Part shown: one piece after another, positions 1 to 5,825 of the stretch | Layout: each line of letters opens with the position of its first letter | How positions within the stretch are numbered: position 1 is the stretch's first letter | DNA from: an uncultured Allomuricauda sp. | GTDB lineage: Bacteria; Bacteroidota; Bacteroidia; Flavobacteriales; Flavobacteriaceae | Assembly: GCA_937911965.1 (NCBI GenBank) | Contig: CALDPL010000094.1 | Coordinates: 1 to 6,183 of the forward strand | DNA: 6,183 nucleotides | Reading direction: 5' to 3' | Translations under genes and position numbers: made by a program | Notes under the pieces: model-generated | Told to the model about the DNA's origin: nothing | Database searches by the model: none | Seen by the model: only the letters and a program-made list of their open reading frames with translations

Positions 1-1
1 G

Positions 2-139
2 AATGGGATAGAACGGGATCGCTTGACGGCCAAGGGCTATGGGGAATCACAATTGGTGAACCGTTGCTCCAATGGGGTTCCCTGTAGTGAAGAGGAGCAC
101 CAACTGAACAGAAGGAGTGAATTTATAATTGTTGAATAA
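2..139 (+). CDS. OmpA-family outer membrane protein, C-terminal end (partial)
   Basis: This is the 3' end of a gene that begins before the window; reading frame 2 gives 45 residues and a TAA at 137-139. The peptide contains DRLTAKGYGESQLVN, then a short Cys-bounded insert (CSNGVPC), then HQLNRRSEFIIVE at the end. That is the closing part of the OmpA C-terminal peptidoglycan-binding domain, where the NRR(S)E motif lies on the last helix/strand; the Cys-bounded insert is common in Bacteroidota members. In many flavobacteria this domain ends long lipoprotein-like proteins with TPR and PD40 repeats, but nothing upstream is visible, so the full architecture is unknown. The gene converges on the AraC-type regulator, whose stop lies about 100 bp further on. 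Family assignment is firm; the specific role (anchoring the outer membrane to peptidoglycan) is inferred from the family. Confidence 0.88.
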   Translation, partial: NGIERDRLTAKGYGESQLVNRCSNGVPCSEEEHQLNRRSEFIIVE

Positions 140-147
140 GTTCTTGC

Positions 148-164
148 TGGCCATACATGGACCA
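148..164 (+). terminator. Weak hairpin after the OmpA-family gene
   Basis: TGGCCA, a 4-nt loop TACA, then TGG-A-CCA form a six-pair stem with one bulged A, starting 8 bp after the stop and followed by ATTTTG. It sits where a terminator is expected between two convergent genes, but the stem is short and the T-run has only four bases, so this is tentative. Confidence 0.22.
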
Positions 165-239
165 ATTTTGATATCTGCCATCCCAAGGGAGGTTGCAACC
201 AATATTGCCAGTGGGGACTCTTTGCCATCTTAATCTTTT

Positions 240-1823
240 TTACTGTCCATTTTGCTTTTTCCGCAATTGATCGGTAAAGGAAGAAGGCGTAAGACCGGTC
301 ACATTTTTAAAAGCGGCCGTGAACTTACTGTGGGAAGAGAACCCGCATTCGGAGGACAGATAACTGATCTTATAGTTCAAATACTCTGGATTCTCCCTTA
401 ACTGTTTAAGGACATGCAGAATCCGAAGGCGATTGATGTAGTTGTTGAAATCGCTTCCCTTATGGTTGTTGATCACGTAGGATAGGTATTTGATATTGAC
501 CTGGAGTTCAACGGCCAACTGGGGCAAGGTGAGGTTGGGCTGGAGGTATTGCCTTCCTTGCTCAAAGGTGCTCAATTGTTCCAATAAGGCAGTCTCGGTT
601 TCCTCTGGCATCAGCCGTTCTTGAATGGTAAGATCCTTGGGTCTTGTGTGTGACTTTCCAACAGGGTGGTTAACGATTAAGCCATTGGGATTTTTCAATT
701 CGGTCACCAGTTCCCTGAACCGTTGCTGGTCTTTCCTGCGTCTTCTTTTCAAAAAAAGAGATGACCCCAAGAGCAAGATGGCCACTAGAATGAGTGCACT
801 TATGGAGATCATCTTTCTTGATAGGGTAACGGTTTTCAGTTTGTGTTCTGTTTTGGTGACCACATTATCGGCATACTGTTGATTGTTCTTTACCGTACTG
901 CGGATGATCGTTAAGTATTGGTCATTGAAGCGGGTATATTGTTCAATGTCGCCAACGGCCTTATAATACTGGGCCAAATTCTTATATACATCGGCCTTGA
1001 AATCGGGAAGACCGGCGGAATTGGAAATGTCCTGGGCCTTGTCCAAAAAACCGATTGCCTGTTGATAGTCCTTTTTGGCAAGATGGACTTCCCCCAATCC
1101 CAAATAGATGAACCCCTTGAACACGGTCTTGTCATCGGTTGTCCCTTTGGCCAAATCCAGTCCTTTGTCATAATGGTATTGTGCGGAGTCCAATTTTTTG
1201 AGTTTCAGGTAGCCAGCTCCCAGTTGTTCCTCGGTCTGCGAGAGGAATACGGTCCTGGTTAGGGATTGGGGCAGGTTCTTAAAGTAGGTCTGGGCAGTGG
1301 CAAAATGTCCAATGGCCTTTTCAAATTGTTCCCCATTGAGGGCATAGTACCCTTTTTCCTGATAGACTTGCCCCTTGAACTGATTGGCCATATTCACATC
1401 GGCTATCTTTTTGCTGGCCTCCAATCCTTTTTCCAAATACACCCTTCCTTGGTTCAAAAGCCCCATGTTCCTGTATTGGGTAGAAAGCACACCGCTTATC
1501 TTGGCTTGCCAATCATGGATATTGGCATCGTTGGCGATATCTTCGGCAATTCTTGCATAATGTATGGAAGAATCCCTATTGGCCTTTCGGTGGTATATGT
1601 CCGAAATAAGCATTAGGGAACGGACCTTGCGCACATCGGTTTTGGAAGTTTTAAACAAGGAGTCCGCTACCCGAAGTGCTTTGTCCAGATCTGTGGTGGC
1701 GGTCACCATATAGGTGTGGTAGAAAATACTGTCGAAAGCCTTTTTGTCGGCGCTACGTTCGGTTTGGGCAAAAAAGACTAAGGGCCCCAATAAAAATGCT
1801 AGGCCCATGAGGGGATTTTTCAT
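240..1823 (-). CDS. Membrane-anchored TPR / AraC-type transcriptional regulator
   Basis: This 527-residue protein combines a periplasmic sensor-like part with a cytoplasmic DNA-binding domain. Residues 1-20 form a hydrophobic signal segment ending in FFAQ. Residues about 25-310 are helical and TPR-like, with repeated patterns such as GYYALNGEQFEKAIGHFATA (159-178), GAGYLKLKKLDSAQYHYDKG (202-221) and GLGEVHLAKKDYQQAIGFL (242-260). Residues about 338-358 form one strong transmembrane helix, followed by a basic stop-transfer stretch KRRRRK (359-364). Residues about 420-522 are an AraC-type double helix-turn-helix, with LTLPQLAVELQVNIKYLSYVI as the first and ISYLSSECGFSSHSKFTAAF plus GLTPSSF as the second. 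There is no kinase or receiver domain. Known relatives in Bacteroidota have the same TPR-TM-AraC order, but their ligands are mostly unknown. The gene runs divergently from the TetR gene. The start at 1823 is chosen because it supplies the signal segment; no Shine-Dalgarno is seen, as is usual in this phylum. Confidence 0.88.
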   Translation of the reverse strand: MKNPLMGLAFLLGPLVFFAQTERSADKKAFDSIFYHTYMVTATTDLDKALRVADSLFKTSKTDVRKVRSLMLISDIYHRKANRDSSIHYARIAEDIANDANIHDWQAKISGVLSTQYRNMGLLNQGRVYLEKGLEASKKIADVNMANQFKGQVYQEKGYYALNGEQFEKAIGHFATAQTYFKNLPQSLTRTVFLSQTEEQLGAGYLKLKKLDSAQYHYDKGLDLAKGTTDDKTVFKGFIYLGLGEVHLAKKDYQQAIGFLDKAQDISNSAGLPDFKADVYKNLAQYYKAVGDIEQYTRFNDQYLTIIRSTVKNNQQYADNVVTKTEHKLKTVTLSRKMISISALILVAILLLGSSLFLKRRRRKDQQRFRELVTELKNPNGLIVNHPVGKSHTRPKDLTIQERLMPEETETALLEQLSTFEQGRQYLQPNLTLPQLAVELQVNIKYLSYVINNHKGSDFNNYINRLRILHVLKQLRENPEYLNYKISYLSSECGFSSHSKFTAAFKNVTGLTPSSFTDQLRKKQNGQ

Positions 1824-1882
1824 GGCAAATTGGTTTGATTGATGTAGGAAAAAGGATATAGGTCAAGTAGTGTGTTTTCTTC

Positions 1883-1896
1883 ATTTGTAAACAAAT
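1883..1896. promoter_or_regulatory. Inverted repeat overlapping the AraC-type gene promoter
   Basis: ATTTGT-AA-ACAAAT is a perfect inverted repeat with 6-bp arms and a 2-bp centre. It overlaps the candidate -7 element of the minus-strand gene, which is a good position for a repressor or autoregulatory site. The binding protein is unknown. AT-rich palindromes of this size can occur by chance, so confidence is limited. Confidence 0.35.
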
Positions 1897-1899
1897 ATA
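1892..1899 (-). promoter_or_regulatory. Candidate -7 promoter element for the AraC-type gene
   Basis: Read on the minus strand this is TATATTTG, an exact match to the Bacteroidota -7 consensus TAnnTTTG, about 70 bp before the start codon. No TTG-type -33 element is present at the usual distance, so this rests on the -7 match and position only. Confidence 0.38.
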
Positions 1900-1941
1900 G
1901 CAAGCTTTTGGGTTTTATTATGCTCTCCGTCAATTCCAATG

Positions 1942-1958
1942 TTTAAGATTATCTTAAA
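1942..1958. promoter_or_regulatory. 17-bp palindrome, candidate operator for the TetR-family repressor
   Basis: TTTAAGAT-T-ATCTTAAA is a perfect inverted repeat with 8-bp arms around one central T. It ends 48 bp before the TetR start codon in the divergent intergenic region. TetR-family dimers typically bind palindromes of about 15-20 bp in their own promoters, so autoregulation of the three-gene unit is the obvious reading. The site could also act on the divergent AraC-type gene. The size, symmetry and position are seen directly; the binding protein is inferred. Confidence 0.5.
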
Positions 1959-2006
1959 AAATTGCCTATCAACTAATAGCTAGATTTTTTTGTAAAAACA
2001 TTACCA

Positions 2007-2561
2007 ATGTCAAAACGGGAAGAAATTATCCAATTAGCGGACACCCTGATACGTCAGAAGGGCTACAATGCCTTCAGCTTCTATGAAATCTCAGATAGCG
2101 TGGGAATAAAAACTGCTTCCATACATTATCATTTTCGAACAAAATCGGATTTGGGAGTGGCAGTTATTGAACAACAAAGTGAAGACCTCAAAAGGTGGAT
2201 AGAGAACAGTAAAAAAAGATCTACGGAAGAGAAGCTTGACCGGTTTTTTTCCATTTACGCAAAGATCCGACAAGAAAACAAAGTATGTTTGGTCGGCTCG
2301 TTGGCAACTGACTTCCATACTTTGGACAAAAAAATACAATGCAAACTAAAAGCTTTTTCAGAATTGATGCTGGATTGGGTCAGTGGTTTTTTAGAGGAGG
2401 GGAAAAATGAAAATGTATTTGGGTTTGATGGTTCGCCAAGGACAAGGGCGTTGATCATTATTTCCAATATGCTTGCCATAGTGCAGCTTTCACGATTAAC
2501 AAATGACAGTGATTTTGAAGTGGTGAAAACATCGATTAAAAACGATCTATTAAAAAAATGA
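2007..2561 (+). CDS. TetR/AcrR-family transcriptional repressor
   Basis: This 184-residue protein has the usual TetR length. The N-terminal DNA-binding domain covers about residues 4-50: helix 1 EEIIQLADTLIRQKGY, then FSFYEISDSVGIKTASIHYHF as the helix-turn-helix, and FRTKSDL at the end of the conserved block. The C-terminal ligand-binding half has KVCLVGSLATDF at 92-103, with Cys94 where many relatives (including the electrophile sensor NemR, Cys106) carry a Cys. That Cys is common in the wider group and does not by itself show redox sensing; a second Cys is at 112. The gene is first in a three-gene unit: its TGA overlaps the thioesterase ATG (ATGA), pointing to co-transcription and coupled translation. 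It probably represses its own operon through the palindrome at 1942-1958. Given the neighbours, an acyl-CoA or fatty-acid-like ligand is a reasonable guess but unproven. Confidence 0.9.
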   Translation: MSKREEIIQLADTLIRQKGYNAFSFYEISDSVGIKTASIHYHFRTKSDLGVAVIEQQSEDLKRWIENSKKRSTEEKLDRFFSIYAKIRQENKVCLVGSLATDFHTLDKKIQCKLKAFSELMLDWVSGFLEEGKNENVFGFDGSPRTRALIIISNMLAIVQLSRLTNDSDFEVVKTSIKNDLLKK

Positions 2562-2995
2562 CCATGGATAGACTGGAACAATTGAAATCATTCATTGGGA
2601 AGGAATTTACGGCATCGCCGTCCCCTTTTATGCTTTGGCTCAGGCCGATTGTGCTATCGGCAGAAAAAGGGCATTTGGAATTTGAATACCGAATCCGGAA
2701 GGAATGGCTCAATCCGATCGGCAATTTACATGGTGGGGTCACTGCGGCAATTATTGATGATGTGCTGGGAGCGACAATGTTTTCATTGAACGAACAGAGC
2801 TTTTTTACTACCATTAACAATGTGATTGACTATTTCGCCATAGCAAAAGAAGGGGAAAAGATAGTTGCGGAAACCAGCATTGTCAAACAAGGGAAACGAT
2901 TTATCAACGCACAATGTAACATTTGGAACAAGAACAAAAGCAGGTTGTTGGCCAGAGGGACTTCCAATCTGTTCAAAATCGAGCTAAAAGAATAA
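2558..2995 (+). CDS. PaaI-family hotdog-fold acyl thioesterase
   Basis: This 145-residue protein has the normal length for a single hotdog domain. Its signature is NPIGNLHGGVTAAIIDDVLG at residues 52-71: the HGG at 58-60 and the acidic DD at 67-68 lie on the central helix, the region that carries the catalytic acid in PaaI-type thioesterases. The later strand TTINNVIDYF (84-93) matches the family's 'T..LNV.Y' strand, and AETSIVKQGKRF.NAQCNI (104-122) is the typical following hairpin. Such enzymes hydrolyse acyl-CoA or acyl-ACP thioesters in the cytoplasm; which acyl group is used cannot be read here. The start at 2558 overlaps the TetR stop; the ATG at 2564 (Met3) is an equally possible start. 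The FabF-type gene begins 3 nt after the stop, so thioester cleavage and chain condensation look co-regulated. A housekeeping or detoxifying role is also possible. Confidence 0.88.
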   Translation: MTMDRLEQLKSFIGKEFTASPSPFMLWLRPIVLSAEKGHLEFEYRIRKEWLNPIGNLHGGVTAAIIDDVLGATMFSLNEQSFFTTINNVIDYFAIAKEGEKIVAETSIVKQGKRFINAQCNIWNKNKSRLLARGTSNLFKIELKE

Positions 2996-2998
2996 TTT

Positions 2999-4256
2999 AT
3001 GGGAAGAGTGGTCATCACAGGAATGGGGGCATTGACACCCATTGGAAATAACAGCGATGATTTTTGGCAGTCGCTGATCAATGGTGTTAGTGGGGCTGCG
3101 GCCATTACAAAATTTGATGCTGGTAAATTTAAGACACAATTTGCCTGTGAACTCAAAAACTTTGATCCATTGGATTTTATTCCAAAGGCTGAAGCCAGAA
3201 AGTACGATCTGTTTACGCAGTATGCTTTGATCGCTGTAGAAGAGGCTGTAAAAAGTGGCAATATCAATTTTGACAACCTCAATAAAAATCGCATTGGTGT
3301 TATCTGGGGTTCGGGGAATGGAGGCATTGGTACCTTTCAACAACAAGTAACCGAATTTGTGCAAGGAGACGGCCCGCCCAGGTTCAACCCCTTCTTTATT
3401 CCTAAAATGATTGTGGACATAGCTTCGGGTATCATTTCGATCAAGTATGGTTTACAAGTATGGTTTACGAGGTGTAAACTTCACGACCGTTTCTGCCTGC
3501 GCCACTTCCAATACGGCAATCATAGATGCGTTCAATTACATTAAATGGGGCAAAGCGGACATGGTAATAACAGGGGGTTCCGAAGCACCTATTACGGAAA
3601 GCAGTGTAGGTGGGTTCAATGCTTCAAAGGCATTGTCTACTCACAACCAAGACCCTCAAATCGCCTCAAGGCCATTTGACCTAAACAGGGATGGTTTTGT
3701 TATGGGAGAAGGTGCGGGGGCGATCGTTCTTGAAGATCTAGAAAGTGCAAAAAAACGTGGGGCTACAATTATTGCCGAAATTGTCGGAGGGGGGATGGCA
3801 GCAGACGCCTATCATATGACGGGCACACATCCAGAAGGCGAAGGAGCTTATTTGGGAATGCTTGAAGCCTTGAAAGATGCAGACATATCTGCCGAAGAAA
3901 TAGATTATCTGAATGCGCATGCCACATCGACACCACAGGGCGATAGTAGTGAACTTAAAGCAATAGAAAGAGTTTTTGGCCGACAGAACACCCTGAACAT
4001 TAGTGCAACAAAGTCCATGACAGGACATTTATTGGGTGCTGCAGGAGCAGTGGAAGCAATTGCCTGCATAAAAGCAGTACAACACAATGTTGTTCCGCCC
4101 ACAATCAACGCTGTGGACATCGACCCTGCGCTTAAGGACATCTTTGACCTGACTTTAGGAAAAGCCCGACAAAGACCAATAACGTATGCCATGAGCAACA
4201 CATTTGGTTTTGGTGGGCACATTGCAACAACCATTTTTAAGAAATATTCGGAATAA
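2999..4256 (+). pseudogene. FabF-type 3-oxoacyl-ACP synthase, frameshifted by a 13-bp tandem duplication
   Basis: This is a ketosynthase of the FabF (KAS II) type, which condenses malonyl-ACP with acyl-ACP. The first frame (2999-3544) starts MGRVVITGMGALTPIG, as family members do, and runs correctly to IISIKYGL before turning to nonsense. A second frame (open from 3447) gives [20 protein letters not shown] and continues to the end. The switch lies exactly at a duplicated 13-bp unit, CAAGTATGGTTTA, at 3442-3454 and 3455-3467. Deleting one copy gives a 414-residue protein, the usual FabF length, with Cys163 (SACATS), His303 ([11 protein letters not shown]), Lys334 and His339 (TKSMTGH), and Phe400 in FGFGG, at or within one residue of E. 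coli FabF numbering. The rest of the frame is undamaged, so the lesion is recent or is a sequence error. If it is real, the first frame makes a 181-residue product without the active site. The downstream piece has all catalytic residues but lacks the first third and is unlikely to fold. GGHIA near the end replaces the more usual GG.NA. Confidence 0.88.
3442..3468 (+). repeat. Exact 13-bp tandem duplication inside the ketosynthase gene
   Basis: CAAGTATGGTTTA occurs twice head-to-tail (3442-3454, 3455-3467), followed by C, so the repeat tract is 27 bp. Thirteen is not a multiple of three, so the extra copy shifts the frame by +1. The single-copy state restores the family sequence [16 protein letters not shown], which shows that the duplication is the derived state. 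Confidence 0.95.
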
Positions 4257-4650
4257 AAGCAGCAAAATGTTGTAGCCAAAATAAAAACAAATTTAAGGCA
4301 AACTATGTCGGGGAAGCCCATCAGGAATTGACAGGAAATTTGAATGTCCACGAGTAGATCCATACCCATCAGAAAATCATCATAGTGTAAACCCTGTTGG
4401 TATAGGCCATGATTGAGGGAGGTGACCAAATTTACCACCACGAAGGCCTTGCAAATCCCGTCCCCAAAACCAGATAGTCTTTGGGAAGGCGCAAAGTGAA
4501 AAGATCAGTCCGATTTTGCCAAGGAGATGTCCTCGCCCAATCCCCATAATTGTTCACCACGGGCAGAGTGTATAGCTTGGTGTTATAGGGTCCTTGGTGA
4601 TTTCCGTGTTTGATTTTGCCCATGAATCTTTACTATTGTGGTTTGAACCT
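4257..4650 (-). pseudogene. Region without an intact gene; probable frameshifted minus-strand gene remnant
   Basis: No full-length gene is visible between the ketosynthase stop and the IS. On the minus strand, 4623-4432 gives a protein-like 63-residue stretch beginning MGKIKHGNHQGPYNTKLYTL and including RTDLFTLRLPKDYLVLGTGF. It then hits a stop, while a neighbouring frame continues just there with KAFVVVNLVTSLNHGLYQQG and YDDFLMGMDLLVDIQI. The two pieces join naturally if one A is added in GCAAGG near 4448 (giving FAKAFVVV), which suggests one gene split by a single-base loss. Upstream the frame meets two stops at about 4626-4631 and then the IS end, so the 5' part is absent or degraded. On its other side the second frame runs on antisense to the ketosynthase without a natural end. 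I do not recognise the family; the alternating aromatic and hydrophobic pattern would fit an outer-membrane strand protein, but that is only an impression. Confidence 0.38.
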
Positions 4651-4679
4651 CATTGTCATGGTTCCCATGTATACCGCTT

Positions 4680-4697
4680 CCACTTTAAAACCCGAAA
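4680..4697 (+). repeat. IS630 left terminal inverted repeat
   Basis: CCACTTTAAAACCCGAAA pairs with the complement of 5798-5815 with one mismatch, including 14 consecutive identical bases. It is the main evidence for the left end of the insertion sequence. Confidence 0.85.
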
Positions 4698-4704
4698 TCG
4701 GGGA

Positions 4705-4737
4705 GTGCATTTGATCGGATCCATGTGCATTTGATCG
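4705..4737 (+). repeat. Two 13-bp direct repeats in the left end of the IS
   Basis: GTGCATTTGATCG occurs at 4705-4717 and again at 4725-4737, a period of 20 bp, or close to two helical turns. They lie just inside the left inverted repeat and before the transposase start, where transposase-binding or promoter-control sites are expected. No copy is seen at the right end, so the element's ends are asymmetric. Confidence 0.7.
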
Positions 4738-4779
4738 AAAAATGTTTGCCTTTCGGCGGTCCTTGGCGAATTTAACGGT

Positions 4780-5820
4780 ATGGAACTGTCCGATGATGAA
4801 ATAGCCGAACTCAAGCGGGAGCACCGAAAGTGCCGCGAGCGTCGCCTTGCCGATAGGATAAAGGCCGTTCTCTTGCTGGCCAAGGGACTTTCCTGCCAAG
4901 AGGTGGGGGAGATCCTTCTCTTGGACGACGATACCGTCCGTCGCCACGCAAGGCTGTATGCCCTGCACGGTGTCCGCGGGCTGTTGTCCGAGGGGCGCAG
5001 GGGCAGGGAGCCGATGCTCTCCCCCGGGCAGTTGCGCGAGCTCGATGCCCACCTGGGGGAAACGGTGTATCCGGGGGTGGCCGGGATAATCGATTGGGTC
5101 CGCTCCAGGTTCGCCCTGGAGTACTCCAGATCTGGCATGGCCGCCCTTTTGAAGCGCATGGGGTACGTCTACAAATGTCCGAAGGTGCTGCCCTCCAAGG
5201 GCGACCCGGAGGCACAACGGAGGTTCGTCGAGCAATACAGGGAACTGGAAAAGGACCTCGGGGAGGCCGACCATATTTATTCCATGGACGGTGTGCACCC
5301 ACTGCACAACAGTGTGGCGGCCCACGGCCGGTTCAAGAAGGGAAGGCCCGCCCACCTGCCCTCCAATACGGGCAGGAACCGGATCAACCTGAACGGTGCG
5401 ATCGACCTTGCGGCCCGCACGGTGTCGGTGGTCGAATGCGAAAGGATCAACGCCCAGGCGGTGGTCGCCCACCTGGAAGGGATATTGGAGGGACAAAAGG
5501 ACGGGAAGGCCTATTTCATGGCCGACAACGCCCGGTATTACCGCTCCAAGGTGGTTCGGGCCTTCCTGGAAAGGGAGAAAAGGGCGGAAATCGTGTTCCT
5601 GCCCCCCTACAGCCCCAACCTCAATATAATCGAGAGGCTATGGCTAATAATGAAAAAGGAAGTGGTCCACAACAGATATTACGAGAAATTCGGGGAGTTC
5701 CGGGAGAACATCCTTGGGTTCTTCGAGAATGAAACCTGGAAAAAACCCTGCTATGAAAAAATCTTAACTGACAATTTTCATATAGTGGAGCCTGAATTTT
5801 CGGGTTTTAAAATGGCATGA
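4780..5820 (+). CDS. IS630-family DDE transposase, intact
   Basis: This 346-residue transposase catalyses cut-and-paste movement of the surrounding element. An N-terminal helix-turn-helix region covers about residues 22-62 (ADRIKAVLLLAKGLSCQEVG, then DDTVRRHARLYALHGVRGL), which in this family binds the element's ends. The catalytic acids of the DDE core are visible: Asp170 in IYSMDGVHPLH, Asp249 in YFMADNARYY, and Glu285 in LPPYSPNLNIIERLW, the best-conserved family signature. All three are present and the frame is unbroken, so the enzyme may be active. The ATG at 4780 is the first start after an in-frame stop upstream. The C-terminal codons run into the right inverted repeat and the TGA lies 3 bp or less from the element's tip, a compact layout usual for insertion sequences. 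Codon use is clearly more G+C-rich than in the neighbouring ketosynthase operon. Confidence 0.93.
   Translation: MELSDDEIAELKREHRKCRERRLADRIKAVLLLAKGLSCQEVGEILLLDDDTVRRHARLYALHGVRGLLSEGRRGREPMLSPGQLRELDAHLGETVYPGVAGIIDWVRSRFALEYSRSGMAALLKRMGYVYKCPKVLPSKGDPEAQRRFVEQYRELEKDLGEADHIYSMDGVHPLHNSVAAHGRFKKGRPAHLPSNTGRNRINLNGAIDLAARTVSVVECERINAQAVVAHLEGILEGQKDGKAYFMADNARYYRSKVVRAFLEREKRAEIVFLPPYSPNLNIIERLWLIMKKEVVHNRYYEKFGEFRENILGFFENETWKKPCYEKILTDNFHIVEPEFSGFKMA
5798..5815 (-). repeat. IS630 right terminal inverted repeat
   Basis: Read on the minus strand this is CCATTTTAAAACCCGAAA, matching the left repeat at 17 of 18 positions. It overlaps the last codons of the transposase gene. Confidence 0.85.
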
Positions 5821-5825
5821 GTATA

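Larger units (their letters stand above)
4672..5823 (+). mobile_element. IS630-family insertion sequence, about 1.15 kb
   Basis: The element encloses one intact transposase gene. Its ends carry an inverted repeat, CCAYTTTAAAACCCGAAA: 4680-4697 on the left and 5798-5815 on the right, 18 bp with one mismatch. Five unmatched bases further out, both sides have TATAC (4670-4674; complement at 5821-5825). IS630/Tc1-type elements insert at TA and duplicate it, so the true tips are probably at one of the TA steps here: TA at 4670-4671 with 5824-5825, or 4672-4673 with 5822-5823. The exact boundary cannot be settled from one copy. The interior is much richer in G+C (44 of 60 bases at 4981-5040) than the TetR gene (20 of 60 at 2161-2220), consistent with separate origin. 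The flanks do not join into one gene, so this is not a simple insertion into a single reading frame. Confidence 0.82.

Noticed and set aside
181..200. Two adjacent small palindromes, TCCCAAGGGA (imperfect) and GGTTGCAACC (perfect)
   Set aside because: They lie in the convergent gap and could be part of a terminator, but there is no following T-run on either strand and the arms are too short to claim one.
37..228. 63-residue minus-strand frame beginning MAKSPHWQYW
   Set aside because: It overlaps the well-supported OmpA C-terminus on the other strand and has no family-like pattern; it is a shadow frame.
60..236. Minus-strand peptide with SPLAILVATSLGMADIKIGP
   Set aside because: It looks protein-like, but it starts right after a stop, has only about 58 residues, and its second half is antisense to the OmpA tail. 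It matches no family I can name.
1962..1988. TTG...TAGATTTT as a promoter for the TetR gene
   Set aside because: The -7 part does not match TAnnTTTG fully and the 16-bp spacing is shorter than usual for Bacteroidota promoters.
4255..4276. Short hairpin CAGCA-AAA-TGTTG after the ketosynthase gene as a terminator
   Set aside because: It has five pairs including one G-T and no T-run follows; it is too weak to call.
3905..4441. 178-residue minus-strand open frame as a single gene
   Set aside because: More than half is antisense to the ketosynthase's conserved C-terminus. Only the part above 4257 may be a real remnant.
4633..5496. 287-residue minus-strand open frame
   Set aside because: It is antisense to the transposase, whose DDE motifs are clear, and arises from the high G+C content of that gene.
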